Part shown: positions 23,139 to 31,490 of the stretch, one piece after another
Position numbering within the stretch: position 1 is the first letter of the stretch
Layout of the letters: the number at the start of each line of letters is the position of its first letter
Source: Mesorhizobium sp. M1B.F.Ca.ET.045.04.1.1
Lineage (GTDB): Bacteria > Pseudomonadota > Alphaproteobacteria > Rhizobiales > Rhizobiaceae
Length of the DNA: 64,000 nucleotides
Direction: 5' to 3'
NCBI RefSeq assembly: GCF_003952465.1
Contig: NZ_CP034448.1
Location: 4,565,001 to 4,629,000, forward strand
Translations under genes and position numbers: made by a program
Notes under the pieces: model-generated
Database searches by the model: none
What the model saw: only the letters and a program-made list of their open reading frames with translations
What the model was told of the DNA's origin: nothing

Positions 23139-25949
23139 TTATTCGGCGGCGCCGAGATATTCCGTCAGCGGCGGGCAGGAGCAGACAAGGTTGCGGTCGC
23201 CGGCGACATTGTCGATGCGCGACACCGGCGGCCAGTACTTTGCTGCCAGATCGGCGTCACCCGCCGGATAGGCTGCCTCCAGCCGCGAGTAGGGATGGGT
23301 CCAGGCGCCGGCAAGCGCCTCTGCCGCGGTGTGCGGGGCATTGACCAACGGGTTGTCGTTGAGCGGCCATTCGCCCTTCGCCACCTTCGCCGCCTCGCCG
23401 GCAATCGCGATCATCGCCTCGCAGAAGCGGTCGAGCTCGCGCTTGGGCTCGGACTCGGTCGGCTCGACCATCAGCGTACCGGCAACCGGGAACGACATGG
23501 TCGGCGCGTGGAAGCCGTAGTCGATGAGGCGCTTGGCGATGTCGTCGACGCTGATGCCGGCGCTCTCCTTGAGCACGCGGGTGTCGAGGATGCACTCATG
23601 CGCGATGCGATCGCTCCTGCCCTTGTAGACGAGCGGGAAATGCGGCGCGAGCCGGGTCGCCACGTAGTTGGCGGAAACGATCGCCGTCTCGGTCGCCTGC
23701 TTCAGCCCTGCGCCGCCCATCATGCGGATGTACATCCAGGTGATCGGCAGGATCGAGGCGCTGCCGAAAGGAGCGGCGGCCACGGCATGCGCCGAGCCTT
23801 CAGTGACATGACCCGGCAGATAGGGCTTGAGATGCGCCCTGACGCCGATCGGGCCGACGCCCGGGCCGCCGCCGCCATGCGGGATGCAGAAGGTCTTGTG
23901 CAAATTCATGTGGCAGACGTCGGCGCCGATATCGCCGGGTCGGGCAAGGCCGACCAGGGCGTTGAGGTTGGCGCCGTCGAAATAGACCTGGCCGCCATGC
24001 TCGTGAATCAGGGCGCAGAGGTGGCGCGCGCCTTCCTCGTACACGCCATGCGTCGAGGGGTAGGTAAACATCAGCGCCGCGAGGTTCTTGGAATGCTCGT
24101 TGGCCTTGGCCCTCAAATCGTCCATGTCGATACTGCCGTCCTCGGCGCAGCGTACGACGATGACGCTCATTCCGGCCATCGCAGCACTCGCCGGATTGGT
24201 GCCATGCGCGGAGGATGGGATCAGGCAGACGGTGCGATGGCCCTCACCGCGCGAGCGGTGATAGGCGCGGATGGCGAGCAGGCCGGCATATTCGCCCTGG
24301 CTGCCGGCATTGGGCTGCAGGCTGACTGCGTCGAAACCCGTGATCTCCGACAGCCAGGTCTCCAGGTCGCTGATCATGGCGCGGTAGCCGGCCGAATGGC
24401 CGGCAGGGGCAAAGGGATGCAGGTTGGCGATATTCCACCAGCTCACCGGCATCATCTCGGCGGCGGCGTTGAGCTTCATCGTGCAGGAACCGAGCGGGAT
24501 CATGGCGCGGTCGAGCGCGAGATCCTTGTCGGCCAGCCGACGCAGGAAGCGCATCATGTCGGTCTCGGAGCGGTTCTCGTGGAAAACCGGCTGGGTAAGG
24601 AATTCCTTGCCGCGCGGCTTGCCGGGCATGGAGCTCGCTTCCACCGTGCCGGACTTGGCGCCGAACAGGGCCGCGATCGCCTCCAGGTCGGCTTGCGTCG
24701 AGGTCTCGTCGAAGGCGATGCCGATCTTGTCGGCATCGATGACGCGCAGCAGCCGGCCGGTCTTCTCGGCGGCGGCGGCTATTGCCGCGGCCTTACCCTT
24801 CACTTCCGCTGTCACCGTGTCGAAGCGGTGCGTGCCCAGGAGTGTCACGCCCGCCGCCTTCAGCCCCGCCGCAAGCCGGTTGGCGAGGGAGTGAATGCGC
24901 TCGGCGATCGCCTGCAGGCCGGTGGGACCGTGCCAGATGGCGTAGGCCGTCGCCATGTTGGCGAGCAGCGCCTGCGCGGTGCAGATGTTGGAGGTGGCCT
25001 TGTCGCGACGGATGTGCTGCTCGCGCGTCTGCAGCGCCAGCCGGTAGCCCGGGCGACCCATGGTATCGGTCGATTGGCCGACAAGGCGGCCGGGCATCAG
25101 GCGGGTCAGCCTGTCGGAGACGGCGCAATAGGCGGCATGCGGGCCGCCAAAGCCCATCGGCACGCCGAAGCGCTGCATTGGACCGACGGCGATGTCGGCG
25201 CCGAGCTTTGCCGGCGCATCCGTCAGCGTGAGGGCAAGCGGATCGGCTATGAAGACGACCAGCGCGCCGGTGGCGTGGGCTTTCTCGATCGCCGTCTTGT
25301 GGTCGCCATAGACACCGAACGTGTCCGGCCAGGAGACGAGCAGGGCGGCGGTGTTGTCGTCGATCGTCTCGCCGTCGACCTCGATGCCGAGCGGCTCGGC
25401 GCGGGTGCGCACGACGTCGAGCGTCTGCGGGTGGGGCGTGCCGGCGAGCGCCACCTTGGTGCGCTTGTCGCGATGATGGCGAAGCGCGATGCCGACGGCT
25501 TCGGCGACGGCGGTGGCTTCATCGAGCAGCGAGGCGGACGCCACCGGAAGGCCGGTCAGTTCGGTCACCAAAGTCTGGAAGTTGAACAGCATTTCCAGGC
25601 GGCCCTGGCTGATCTCGGCCTGGTAGGGCGTATAGGCCGTGTACCAGGCCGGGTTCTCGAAAAGGTTGCGCTGGATTACCGGCGGCACAAAGACACCATG
25701 GTAGCCGGCGCCGATGAAGCTCTTCAGCACCGTATTCTTCGCCATCATCTCCGACAATTCGGCCAGGGCTTCCGCTTCGCTGGCGGCGGCGGGCAGGTCG
25801 AGCGGCTGGTCGAGCCGGATCGATCTCGGCACGGCCTGGCTGATCAGCGTCTCGACGGACGGAACGCCGATCACGGCGAGCATCGCTCTGACATCGTTGA
25901 TGCCGGGGCCGATATGACGGGCTGAGAAAGGAATAGGTGCTGCGGTCAT
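23139..25949 (-). CDS. gcvP: Glycine dehydrogenase (decarboxylating), P-protein of the glycine cleavage system
   Basis: GcvP decarboxylates glycine and passes the aminomethyl group to the lipoyl arm of GcvH. The 936-residue single-chain enzyme is full length for the fused type. It starts PFSARHIGPG, has the glycine-rich FGGPHAAYCAVSDRLTRLMPGRLVG, and the second half carries the pyridoxal-phosphate lysine in MNLHKTFCIPHGGGGPGVGPIGV (about residue 682). The ATG at 25949 is chosen because the conserved N terminus starts there, although the frame stays open 16 codons upstream. It is last in gcvT-gcvH-gcvP, 16 bases after gcvH, and is controlled by the glycine riboswitch ahead of gcvT. Confidence 0.97.
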   Translation of the reverse strand: MTAAPIPFSARHIGPGINDVRAMLAVIGVPSVETLISQAVPRSIRLDQPLDLPAAASEAEALAELSEMMAKNTVLKSFIGAGYHGVFVPPVIQRNLFENPAWYTAYTPYQAEISQGRLEMLFNFQTLVTELTGLPVASASLLDEATAVAEAVGIALRHHRDKRTKVALAGTPHPQTLDVVRTRAEPLGIEVDGETIDDNTAALLVSWPDTFGVYGDHKTAIEKAHATGALVVFIADPLALTLTDAPAKLGADIAVGPMQRFGVPMGFGGPHAAYCAVSDRLTRLMPGRLVGQSTDTMGRPGYRLALQTREQHIRRDKATSNICTAQALLANMATAYAIWHGPTGLQAIAERIHSLANRLAAGLKAAGVTLLGTHRFDTVTAEVKGKAAAIAAAAEKTGRLLRVIDADKIGIAFDETSTQADLEAIAALFGAKSGTVEASSMPGKPRGKEFLTQPVFHENRSETDMMRFLRRLADKDLALDRAMIPLGSCTMKLNAAAEMMPVSWWNIANLHPFAPAGHSAGYRAMISDLETWLSEITGFDAVSLQPNAGSQGEYAGLLAIRAYHRSRGEGHRTVCLIPSSAHGTNPASAAMAGMSVIVVRCAEDGSIDMDDLRAKANEHSKNLAALMFTYPSTHGVYEEGARHLCALIHEHGGQVYFDGANLNALVGLARPGDIGADVCHMNLHKTFCIPHGGGGPGVGPIGVRAHLKPYLPGHVTEGSAHAVAAAPFGSASILPITWMYIRMMGGAGLKQATETAIVSANYVATRLAPHFPLVYKGRSDRIAHECILDTRVLKESAGISVDDIAKRLIDYGFHAPTMSFPVAGTLMVEPTESEPKRELDRFCEAMIAIAGEAAKVAKGEWPLNDNPLVNAPHTAAEALAGAWTHPYSRLEAAYPAGDADLAAKYWPPVSRIDNVAGDRNLVCSCPPLTEYLGAAE

Positions 25950-25965
25950 TTGCAAAATCCCGATA

Positions 25966-26334
25966 TCAGCCGATATGGGCTTTATAGGCGGCCTCATCCA
26001 TGAGGCTGGCGAGCTGGCTTTCGTTGGAAAGCTTCATCTTCCAAAGCCAGCCGTCGCCGGTCGCCGCCGAATTGACCAATGAAGGGTCGGATGACAGCGA
26101 CGTGTTGGCTTCGGTGATTTCGCCGTCGACCGGCGCGTAGACGTCCGACGCCGCCTTGACGGATTCGACGACGACCGCAGTGTCGCCCTTGGCGAGCTTG
26201 CGGCCGATTTCGGGCAGTTCGACGAAGACGAGATCGCCGAGCTGCTCCTGCGCGTAGTCGGTGATGCCGACGGTGGCGACGCCGCCTTCGACGCGCAGCC
26301 ATTCATGGTCTTGAGTGAAATAGGTGTTTGCCAT
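25966..26334 (-). CDS. gcvH: Glycine cleavage system H protein
   Basis: GcvH is the lipoylated carrier that shuttles the aminomethyl group between GcvP, GcvT and dihydrolipoamide dehydrogenase. The 122-residue protein has the standard YFTQDHEWLRVEGGVATVGITDYAQEQLGDLVFVELP start. The lipoyl attachment lysine is Lys60 within VVVESVKAASDVYAPVDGEI. The C-terminal ASLMDEAAYKAHIG is also typical. It sits seven bases after gcvT and 16 before gcvP. The upstream open frame beyond ATG 26334 lies inside gcvT and is not coding. Confidence 0.98.
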   Translation of the reverse strand: MANTYFTQDHEWLRVEGGVATVGITDYAQEQLGDLVFVELPEIGRKLAKGDTAVVVESVKAASDVYAPVDGEITEANTSLSSDPSLVNSAATGDGWLWKMKLSNESQLASLMDEAAYKAHIG

Positions 26335-26341
26335 CGGGAAT

Positions 26342-27442
26342 TCATCCTTTGCGGTAGCGATGTGGCGTGAAGGGGAGCGAGGTGACGTCGATCGGGATTT
26401 TCGTCCCGCGGACGTCGGCGAACAGTCTGGCGCCGGGCTTGGCCAGCGCGGTGTTGACGTAGCCCATGGCGACCGGGTGGCCTGTCGAGGGGCCAAAGCC
26501 GCCCGAGGTGACATGGCCTGCGGGATTGCCGTCGGCGTCGACCAGCGCCGCCCCGCCGCGCACCGGCTGACGGCCGTCCGGCTTCAGGCCGACGCGCTTC
26601 TGCGACGGGCCACGCTCGAGGATCGAGCGCAGCGCGTCGGCGCCGATGAAATGACCGGAGGCGCGGACCTCCTTGGGGATGGCCCACATCAGGCCGGCGC
26701 TTGCCGGATCGATCTCGGGTGTCAGGTCCTGGCCGTGCAGGCAAAGCCCGGCCTCGAGCCGCAGGCTGTCGCGGGCGGCAAGGCCGATCCATTGCACGCG
26801 CTCGTCCTTCAGCAGCTTCGCGACGAGATCGCGAGCATCCGCCTCCGGCAGCCCGATCTCGAAACCGTCCTCGCCGGTGTAGCCAGAGCGGCTCATGAAC
26901 CAGTTTTGCCGGGGCTCGACACCATGCATGAAGAGCAGCGAGCCGGTTTCGATGCCGGCCCTCGCAAGCGCGGCCCAGGCGTCCGGTCCCTGGATGGCCA
27001 GGAAGACGCGGTCGAGGGGCTCGATCTTGGCGTCGAAATCCGCGGCCAGCGCGCTGAGGTGCTTTTCGTCCTCGACCGCGTTGCCGGCATTGGCAACCAC
27101 CATGAAGCGACTGTCGCCGAGCCTAGTGACGATCAGGTCGTCGATGATGCCGGCCGCTTCATTGAGGAAGAAGGTGTATTTGGACTGGGAAATCTCCAGC
27201 GCGCCGGCATCGAGCGGACAGGCGCGGTCGAGAAGCGAGGCGGCGCCCGGGCCAACGACCTCGAACAGCTTCATATGCGAGATGTCGAACAGGCCGGCAT
27301 GCTCGCGCGTGCGAAGGTGCTCCTTCATCACGCCCGCTGGATAAGTCAGCGGCATCGACCAGCCGGCGAACGCGCCGAAACGCGCGCCTGCCGCGTTATG
27401 CAAATCCTCGAGGGGTAGATGTTTGGTGTCTTCGTCCGTCAT
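26342..27442 (-). CDS. gcvT: Glycine cleavage system aminomethyltransferase (T-protein)
   Basis: GcvT releases ammonia from the aminomethyl-lipoyl intermediate and transfers the methylene group to tetrahydrofolate. The 366-residue protein has the folate-binding N-terminal domain (FGAFAGWSMPLTYPAGVMKEHLRTREHAGLFDISHM, then the catalytic-region Asp in SKYTFFLNEAAGIIDDLIVTRL). It also has MSRSGYTGEDGFEI, where the family folate contact lies, and the C-terminal barrel ending TSLPFTPHRYRKG. It is the first gene of the operon. A tandem glycine riboswitch lies in its leader between about 46 and 234 bases upstream of the start. Confidence 0.97.
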   Translation of the reverse strand: MTDEDTKHLPLEDLHNAAGARFGAFAGWSMPLTYPAGVMKEHLRTREHAGLFDISHMKLFEVVGPGAASLLDRACPLDAGALEISQSKYTFFLNEAAGIIDDLIVTRLGDSRFMVVANAGNAVEDEKHLSALAADFDAKIEPLDRVFLAIQGPDAWAALARAGIETGSLLFMHGVEPRQNWFMSRSGYTGEDGFEIGLPEADARDLVAKLLKDERVQWIGLAARDSLRLEAGLCLHGQDLTPEIDPASAGLMWAIPKEVRASGHFIGADALRSILERGPSQKRVGLKPDGRQPVRGGAALVDADGNPAGHVTSGGFGPSTGHPVAMGYVNTALAKPGARLFADVRGTKIPIDVTSLPFTPHRYRKG

Positions 27443-27487
27443 GTCTTCTCCAGAGTCGCACGCAATCGACCGCCACCGGCGGTCTAG

Positions 27488-27676
27488 TCCGTGCCCCTCT
27501 GTCTGAAGCCTGAGAGACTCGCGCCCCGTAACTCTGTCGGCAGCGCTTACACCTTCGGCGCGGGAAGATTCCCGACTTTCCAGAGTTGTCTTTCCCGTCC
27601 ACGGTTCTTTTGCCTGAGAGATTTCGGGCGATTTCCCCTTCGGCGACAGCTCTCGCTGTTCTCTCCCGCAAACAGG
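27488..27676 (-). promoter_or_regulatory. Tandem glycine riboswitch controlling gcvTHP
   Basis: Read on the minus strand, the leader has two aptamers in series. The first starts with GCGGGAGAGA and ends with AATCTCTCAGGCAAAAG (near 27600). The second carries GCGCCGAAGGTG (near 27555) and ends with AGTCTCTCAGGCTTCAGACAG (near 27500). The CTCTCAGGCAAAAG-type 3' core and the GCCGAAGG loop are hallmarks of the glycine riboswitch, present twice here (the GCCGAAGGGG copy is near 27645). The class is known to activate glycine-cleavage genes when glycine binds. The edges are approximate. Confidence 0.93.
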
Positions 27677-27771
27677 TAGGACTCAGTAACCTGAATCCTC
27701 GACGCGCCATCCATAGCCCGTCGGCGACACCTTGTCACCTCCCAGCGACATCCAAATAAAGTGGCTTGAGG

Positions 27772-28602
27772 CTACTGCTTCGGCTTGGCCTGTTCCGGCT
27801 TGGCGCCGGTGTCGAAGCGCGACATCCATTTGAAGCCGCCGAACCAGTAGCGGCGGACCCCCGAAATGGTGCCGTCGGCGGTGCGCGCGCCGATCCAGTC
27901 GTTGACGTATTGGACGAGGCGGATGTCGTCGGGGCGCAGGGCAAAGGCTTCCGGCGTGCGCAGCAGCGGGCCGCCCACCAGCTTGAACTTCGCATCATAA
28001 AGCCTGGCCGCCATTTGCGGCGTCGGCGACGTGGCCACCAGGGCCTGCGCATTGCCTCCGATGAGGGCGGCAAAAACATCGGTGGTGTTGTTGAACGAAA
28101 GGATTTCCGCCTTCGGGAAGGCCTCCTTGGCAGCCGCCTCGTCGGTGGAATTGGAGAGCACGGCGATCTTGTAGCCGGGCGCCGTCAACGCCTTGCTCGG
28201 CCGCTTGCCAAGGCTGGCAATGGAGGCAACCACGCGGATGTCGGCGGCGCCTGTCGGATTGGAGAATACTACGTCGCGGGCACGCTCCGGTGTGTTCGCG
28301 TAGCCGGCCGCGATCAGGTCGAAGTCGCCCTTCAGCAACCGCGCTTTCAGGTCGTTCCAGGGCACCTCGACCAGCTTCAATTCGACGCCGAGATCCGAGG
28401 CGAGCGCATTGGTCAGATCGACATCGTAGCCCGCGAACTTCCCGTCGGCCTTCTTGAGGATCCACGGCGGATTGATTGCAACTCCGACCGTCAGCGTCTT
28501 CTGGTCGATAACGCGCTTGAGACTGTCGTCGGCGCGAGCCGGCAAAAGAGTCAACCAGGCAGAAAGAGCAAGTATAATCGCGGCGATTATCTTAGCGCGC
28601 AT
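27772..28602 (-). CDS. Periplasmic amino-acid-type solute-binding protein (orphan)
   Basis: This 276-residue protein has a signal peptide (AKIIAAIILALSAWLTLLPARA) and a bacterial extracellular solute-binding family 3 fold. The supporting pattern is KTLTVGVAINPPWILKKADGKFAGYDVDLTNALASDLGVELKLVEVPWNDLKARLLKGDFDLIAAGYANTPERA, followed by the second lobe with YKIAVLSNSTDEAAAKEAFP. It should bind an amino acid or a similar small polar ligand. No permease or ATPase gene is adjacent, so it either works with a transporter encoded elsewhere or acts as a sensor. It lies directly upstream of the glycine riboswitch on the same strand, but there is no direct evidence that its ligand is glycine. Confidence 0.88.
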   Translation of the reverse strand: MRAKIIAAIILALSAWLTLLPARADDSLKRVIDQKTLTVGVAINPPWILKKADGKFAGYDVDLTNALASDLGVELKLVEVPWNDLKARLLKGDFDLIAAGYANTPERARDVVFSNPTGAADIRVVASIASLGKRPSKALTAPGYKIAVLSNSTDEAAAKEAFPKAEILSFNNTTDVFAALIGGNAQALVATSPTPQMAARLYDAKFKLVGGPLLRTPEAFALRPDDIRLVQYVNDWIGARTADGTISGVRRYWFGGFKWMSRFDTGAKPEQAKPKQ

Positions 28603-28691
28603 GAATATAACCTCGCTGCTGGCCCCTCTGGTTGTCAGATTTACACAGAGGTGCCATTCTGTCGATAGCGGACCCTGACGGAGATTTGCAA

Positions 28692-29255
28692 ATGTCGGTG
28701 CGGATGGCAGTTACCGGTTCGATGATGTTCCTGGCCTGCGCCTTCGGCAATCCGGCAAAGCTGTCGCTTCTGCCTGATGCCGCGCAGGCCGCAGGCCCCA
28801 AACGCGTGGTCTGCTCAAGCGCGGATTATCGCTATTCCTATTGCGGGGTCGACACGCGCGGCGGCGTGCAATTGACCAACCGGCTGTCGAAGTCGCGTTG
28901 CCAGTACGGCAGAAGCTGGGGCTACGACGGCGCCGGCATCTGGGTGGACGATGGCTGCTCGGCGGAATTCCTGGTCGCAGGCTCCGGCCGCAGGCCGTCT
29001 CCCGGCGACGCGGCGGCGGCGATCATCGTCGGAGGCATTGTCGGCGCGATCCTCGACAACAACAACCAGCACGGCCATCATTCGGACAATTACTATCCGA
29101 GGCCCAAGCCGCGCCGCGACGATCAATGGATCGACCCGACGCCGCAATTCGACAAGGACGGCAACCCCAATTTCGATACGCACGGCAACTATCAGGGATG
29201 CCACGGCGTCGGCTGCATGGTGGATAATCCGGACGACGCACAGGACGACGAATGA
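28692..29255 (+). CDS. Exported DUF3011-type protein
   Basis: This 187-residue protein has a signal peptide-like start (MAVTGSMMFLACAFG...AQAAG). The following segment has paired cysteines and an aromatic pattern: VVCSSADYRYSYCGVDTRGGVQLTNRLSKSRCQYGRSWGYDGAGIWVDDGCSAEF. This fits the DUF3011 family. A glycine/alanine hydrophobic hairpin-like segment (AAAAIIVGGIVGAILDNN) and a polar Asp/Asn/Pro-rich tail follow. The function is unknown; it is probably periplasmic or cell-surface. ATG 28692 is preferred because the signal begins there. It is divergent from the solute-binding protein gene. Confidence 0.72.
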   Translation: MSVRMAVTGSMMFLACAFGNPAKLSLLPDAAQAAGPKRVVCSSADYRYSYCGVDTRGGVQLTNRLSKSRCQYGRSWGYDGAGIWVDDGCSAEFLVAGSGRRPSPGDAAAAIIVGGIVGAILDNNNQHGHHSDNYYPRPKPRRDDQWIDPTPQFDKDGNPNFDTHGNYQGCHGVGCMVDNPDDAQDDE

Positions 29256-29278
29256 TCGCGCAGCCATCCGGCTGATGC

Positions 29279-29707
29279 CTATCGGGGAGCCATCGTCTTG
29301 CAAAGGATGATGTTGGAATGGCCCTCGGGCCACCCGGCGAATTCGGCCATACGCTCGAAGCCGGCCTTTTCGTAGAAGCCTGGCGCCTGGAAGTCGTGTG
29401 TCGAGACCCAAATCCGCCGCGCGCCTCGAGCGGCGGCCCCGGCGACGAAGGCGTTCAACAACGCCTTTGCATGGCCTCGGCCGCGATAGGTTTCCTCGAC
29501 CCACATCAATTTGAGCTCGGCGATCCCCGCCCAGGAATAGCCGGCGGCGACGCCGATTGCGTGTCCGGCTTCGTCCCGCAACGCAAAAACGAGGCCCCGG
29601 TCGTCATCGCGGCCTGTGCGAAGCCGGTTGTCGCCGTTGAGGCGTTCCTCGATCGCGTTGAGTTCGGCCGGCCGAAGATCGTGTTCGGCCTGCAGGCGAG
29701 GGGTCAT
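29279..29707 (-). CDS. GNAT family N-acetyltransferase
   Basis: This 142-residue protein has the GNAT acetyl-CoA fold. The acetyl-CoA binding motif is VEETYRGRGHAKALLNAFVAGAAARGARRIWVSTHDFQAPGFYEKAGFERM, with the R/Q-x-x-G-x-G/A form RGRGHA. The substrate is unknown. ATG 29707 overlaps the stop codon of the upstream molybdopterin oxidoreductase gene as TGATG. It is therefore probably the last gene of that operon, although a functional link is not evident. Confidence 0.87.
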   Translation of the reverse strand: MTPRLQAEHDLRPAELNAIEERLNGDNRLRTGRDDDRGLVFALRDEAGHAIGVAAGYSWAGIAELKLMWVEETYRGRGHAKALLNAFVAGAAARGARRIWVSTHDFQAPGFYEKAGFERMAEFAGWPEGHSNIILCKTMAPR

Positions 29708-30516
29708 CAAATCCCGCCATACCAGTCGTAGCCATTGTCCTCCCAATAGCCGCCGCGGCCGCCGCCGATGGCGGTGAAGCTGTCGACCAGCTCTATTTTG
29801 TAGAGATATTTCGGCATCTTGTAGCCTAGCTGGCGCTCGACCCGCACGCGCAGCGGCGCGCCGTTTTCCACCGGCAGCGGCTTGCCGTTGAGGCCATAGG
29901 CCAAGATGGTCTGCGGGTGGCGGGCATCAATCAGGTCGATGGAGCCGTAATATTTGATATCGCCTGAGAGGCTCTGCTCGATCGTGTCGAGGCAGTGGAA
30001 CATGACGTAGCGCGCCTCAGGCTTCACCACCGCCTGGTCGAGCACCAGCGACAGCGGCGTGCCGGTCCATTTGGCAATGCAGCTCCAGCCTTCGACGCAG
30101 TCGTGTCGCGTGATCTGGGTGCGGCTCGGCATGTTCTGGAGCTGCTCTCGGGTGAGCGACAGCGGCTTCTCGACCAGGCCGGCGACCTCCAGGCGCCAGT
30201 CGGCGAAATTGTTGGCGAGAAGACCCTTGTAGGTGTCGTCGTCTGGCGCGGTGACGCCGTTCGGCCGCTGCGGCTGGCGGATATCCGCCTCGGTGAATTC
30301 CGGCGCCAGCGCCTCGCGGCCGGCAAGCAGGCGCTGCGCGCGCCAGGTCAGGCCGTTGGCGTTTTCAAGAAAGCTGCGCAAGCCCCCGCCGATGCCAAGG
30401 CCGCTGTCGAAGGCATCGCAGCCTGACAGCGCGATGCCTGACAGGCCGAGGCTGGCAGAGGTCAGGAATTTCCTTCGGTTCATTTGGAACTTGGGGCTGA
30501 TCTGGAATTTTGCCAT
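29707..30516 (-). CDS. Molybdopterin-dependent oxidoreductase, Tat-exported (sulfite-oxidase/MsrP-like fold)
   Basis: This 269-residue protein is a sulfite-oxidase-fold molybdoenzyme. The N terminus has a twin-arginine signal (NRRKFLTSASLGLSGIAL, Arg14-Arg15) that ends in a lipobox-like LSGC (Cys33), so it may be a Tat-exported lipoprotein. The molybdenum-binding cysteine is Cys140 in TRHDCVEGWSCIAKWTGTPL, followed by FHCLDTIEQSLSGD and GAPLRVRVERQLGYKMPKYL, as in the MsrP/YedY group. It is one base downstream of a cytochrome b gene that should pass electrons to or from it. The partner is not of the MsrQ type, so protein-methionine-sulfoxide repair is not assumed and the substrate is open. 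Confidence 0.9.
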   Translation of the reverse strand: MAKFQISPKFQMNRRKFLTSASLGLSGIALSGCDAFDSGLGIGGGLRSFLENANGLTWRAQRLLAGREALAPEFTEADIRQPQRPNGVTAPDDDTYKGLLANNFADWRLEVAGLVEKPLSLTREQLQNMPSRTQITRHDCVEGWSCIAKWTGTPLSLVLDQAVVKPEARYVMFHCLDTIEQSLSGDIKYYGSIDLIDARHPQTILAYGLNGKPLPVENGAPLRVRVERQLGYKMPKYLYKIELVDSFTAIGGGRGGYWEDNGYDWYGGI

Positions 30517-30517
30517 G

Positions 30518-31390
30518 TCAGGCGCTCCTCTCGGCCGGCTCGTCTTGCTTCGCGGGCGGGTCGGTGCGGTACCAGCCGGTGATGATCGAGCGCAGCTCAT
30601 TGATCGGGCCGGCTGCCAGGATCATCAGCATGTGGATGATGAAGAAGAGGACGAGCAGCACCATGACGGTGAAGTGGATGGTGCGCGCCGTCTGCCGGCC
30701 GCCGAGGATTTCATTGAGCCAGGGAAGCACCGAATTCATGCTCGGCGACATCGCAAGCCCGGTGACGATCATCAGCGGCAACAGCACGAAGAGCACGCCG
30801 CCATAGGCCATTTTCTGCAGCGTGTTGTATTCGCGCGTGTGGTGGAACTTCAGCTTCGCATGGTCGACGATGTCGCGCGGCAGCTTGCGCAGATCCTCGA
30901 CACGCGGCGCCAGATCGCGACGGATGTGGCCGTTGATGAGGCCGGTGATCAGCCAGACCAGCAAGGTGGCCGAGAGCACCCAGGCAAAGAAGAAATGCAC
31001 GACGCGAGCGGTGCCGAGGTCATAGTAGGAGGGAATCGTCGCCCAGGCCGGGAAGGCGCGCGGCGTCTCCTGTCCAGGCGGCCCGGACCAGCCAAGCACG
31101 CCGGTGGTGTCGAAGCGATGACCGAAGAGCTTCGTGAAGCCGCGCGGCCCATTGTCGGTATTCTCGGCGCCGATTTCGAGGATGGTGTTGTTGTAGGCGA
31201 AGCCCGATTCCTTGCCGATATAGAGCTGCGGACGCGCGTTGAAGATCTGCAGGCCCGAAAGCAGCATGAAGAACAGCGCGAAGGCCCATAGCCAGTGGGT
31301 CAGCCGCGTCCAGCGCGACTGCCGGTAGATGAGGGTCGTGTCCTTCGCCTTCGCTTCGGTGGCGGGCTGGCTCGTGGCAGCAGAATCCAT
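30518..31390 (-). CDS. Cytochrome b/b6 (b561-type) membrane subunit of a molybdopterin oxidoreductase
   Basis: This 290-residue membrane protein has four or five hydrophobic helices and histidines placed as heme b ligands. These are RLTHWLWAFALFFMLLSGL near the N terminus, ARVVHFFFAWVLSATLLVWLITGLINGH, and ARTIHFTVMVLLVLFFIIHMLMI near the C terminus. This is the hydrogenase/formate-dehydrogenase-like b561 pattern. A periplasmic loop of about 80 residues separates the first two helices. It should connect the quinone pool with the periplasmic molybdoenzyme encoded one base downstream. ATG 31390 has a GGAGGA site. Confidence 0.9.
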   Translation of the reverse strand: MDSAATSQPATEAKAKDTTLIYRQSRWTRLTHWLWAFALFFMLLSGLQIFNARPQLYIGKESGFAYNNTILEIGAENTDNGPRGFTKLFGHRFDTTGVLGWSGPPGQETPRAFPAWATIPSYYDLGTARVVHFFFAWVLSATLLVWLITGLINGHIRRDLAPRVEDLRKLPRDIVDHAKLKFHHTREYNTLQKMAYGGVLFVLLPLMIVTGLAMSPSMNSVLPWLNEILGGRQTARTIHFTVMVLLVLFFIIHMLMILAAGPINELRSIITGWYRTDPPAKQDEPAERSA

Positions 31391-31490
31391 TCCGTCCTCC
31401 GGCCGCATGATCCAAGCGGCCTTTTCAGGTCATTGTCTTCCCCCCAATACGTCGCCGCACAAGGCAATGTTTCATGCGATCACGGATTTA

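Noticed and set aside
23295..25925. Long plus-strand open frame opposite gcvP (876 codons)
   Set aside because: It is the mirror of a confident gcvP gene in GC-rich DNA; the product is Arg/Gly/His-rich with no domain. Similar mirrors occur opposite dnaE (37092-40409), cpaF-tadC (17212-19914) and the FUSC gene (9069-10697).
29707..30516. Naming the molybdoenzyme msrP
   Set aside because: The catalytic fold fits, but the neighbouring cytochrome is a b561/hydrogenase type and not MsrQ, so the specific name would overstate the evidence.
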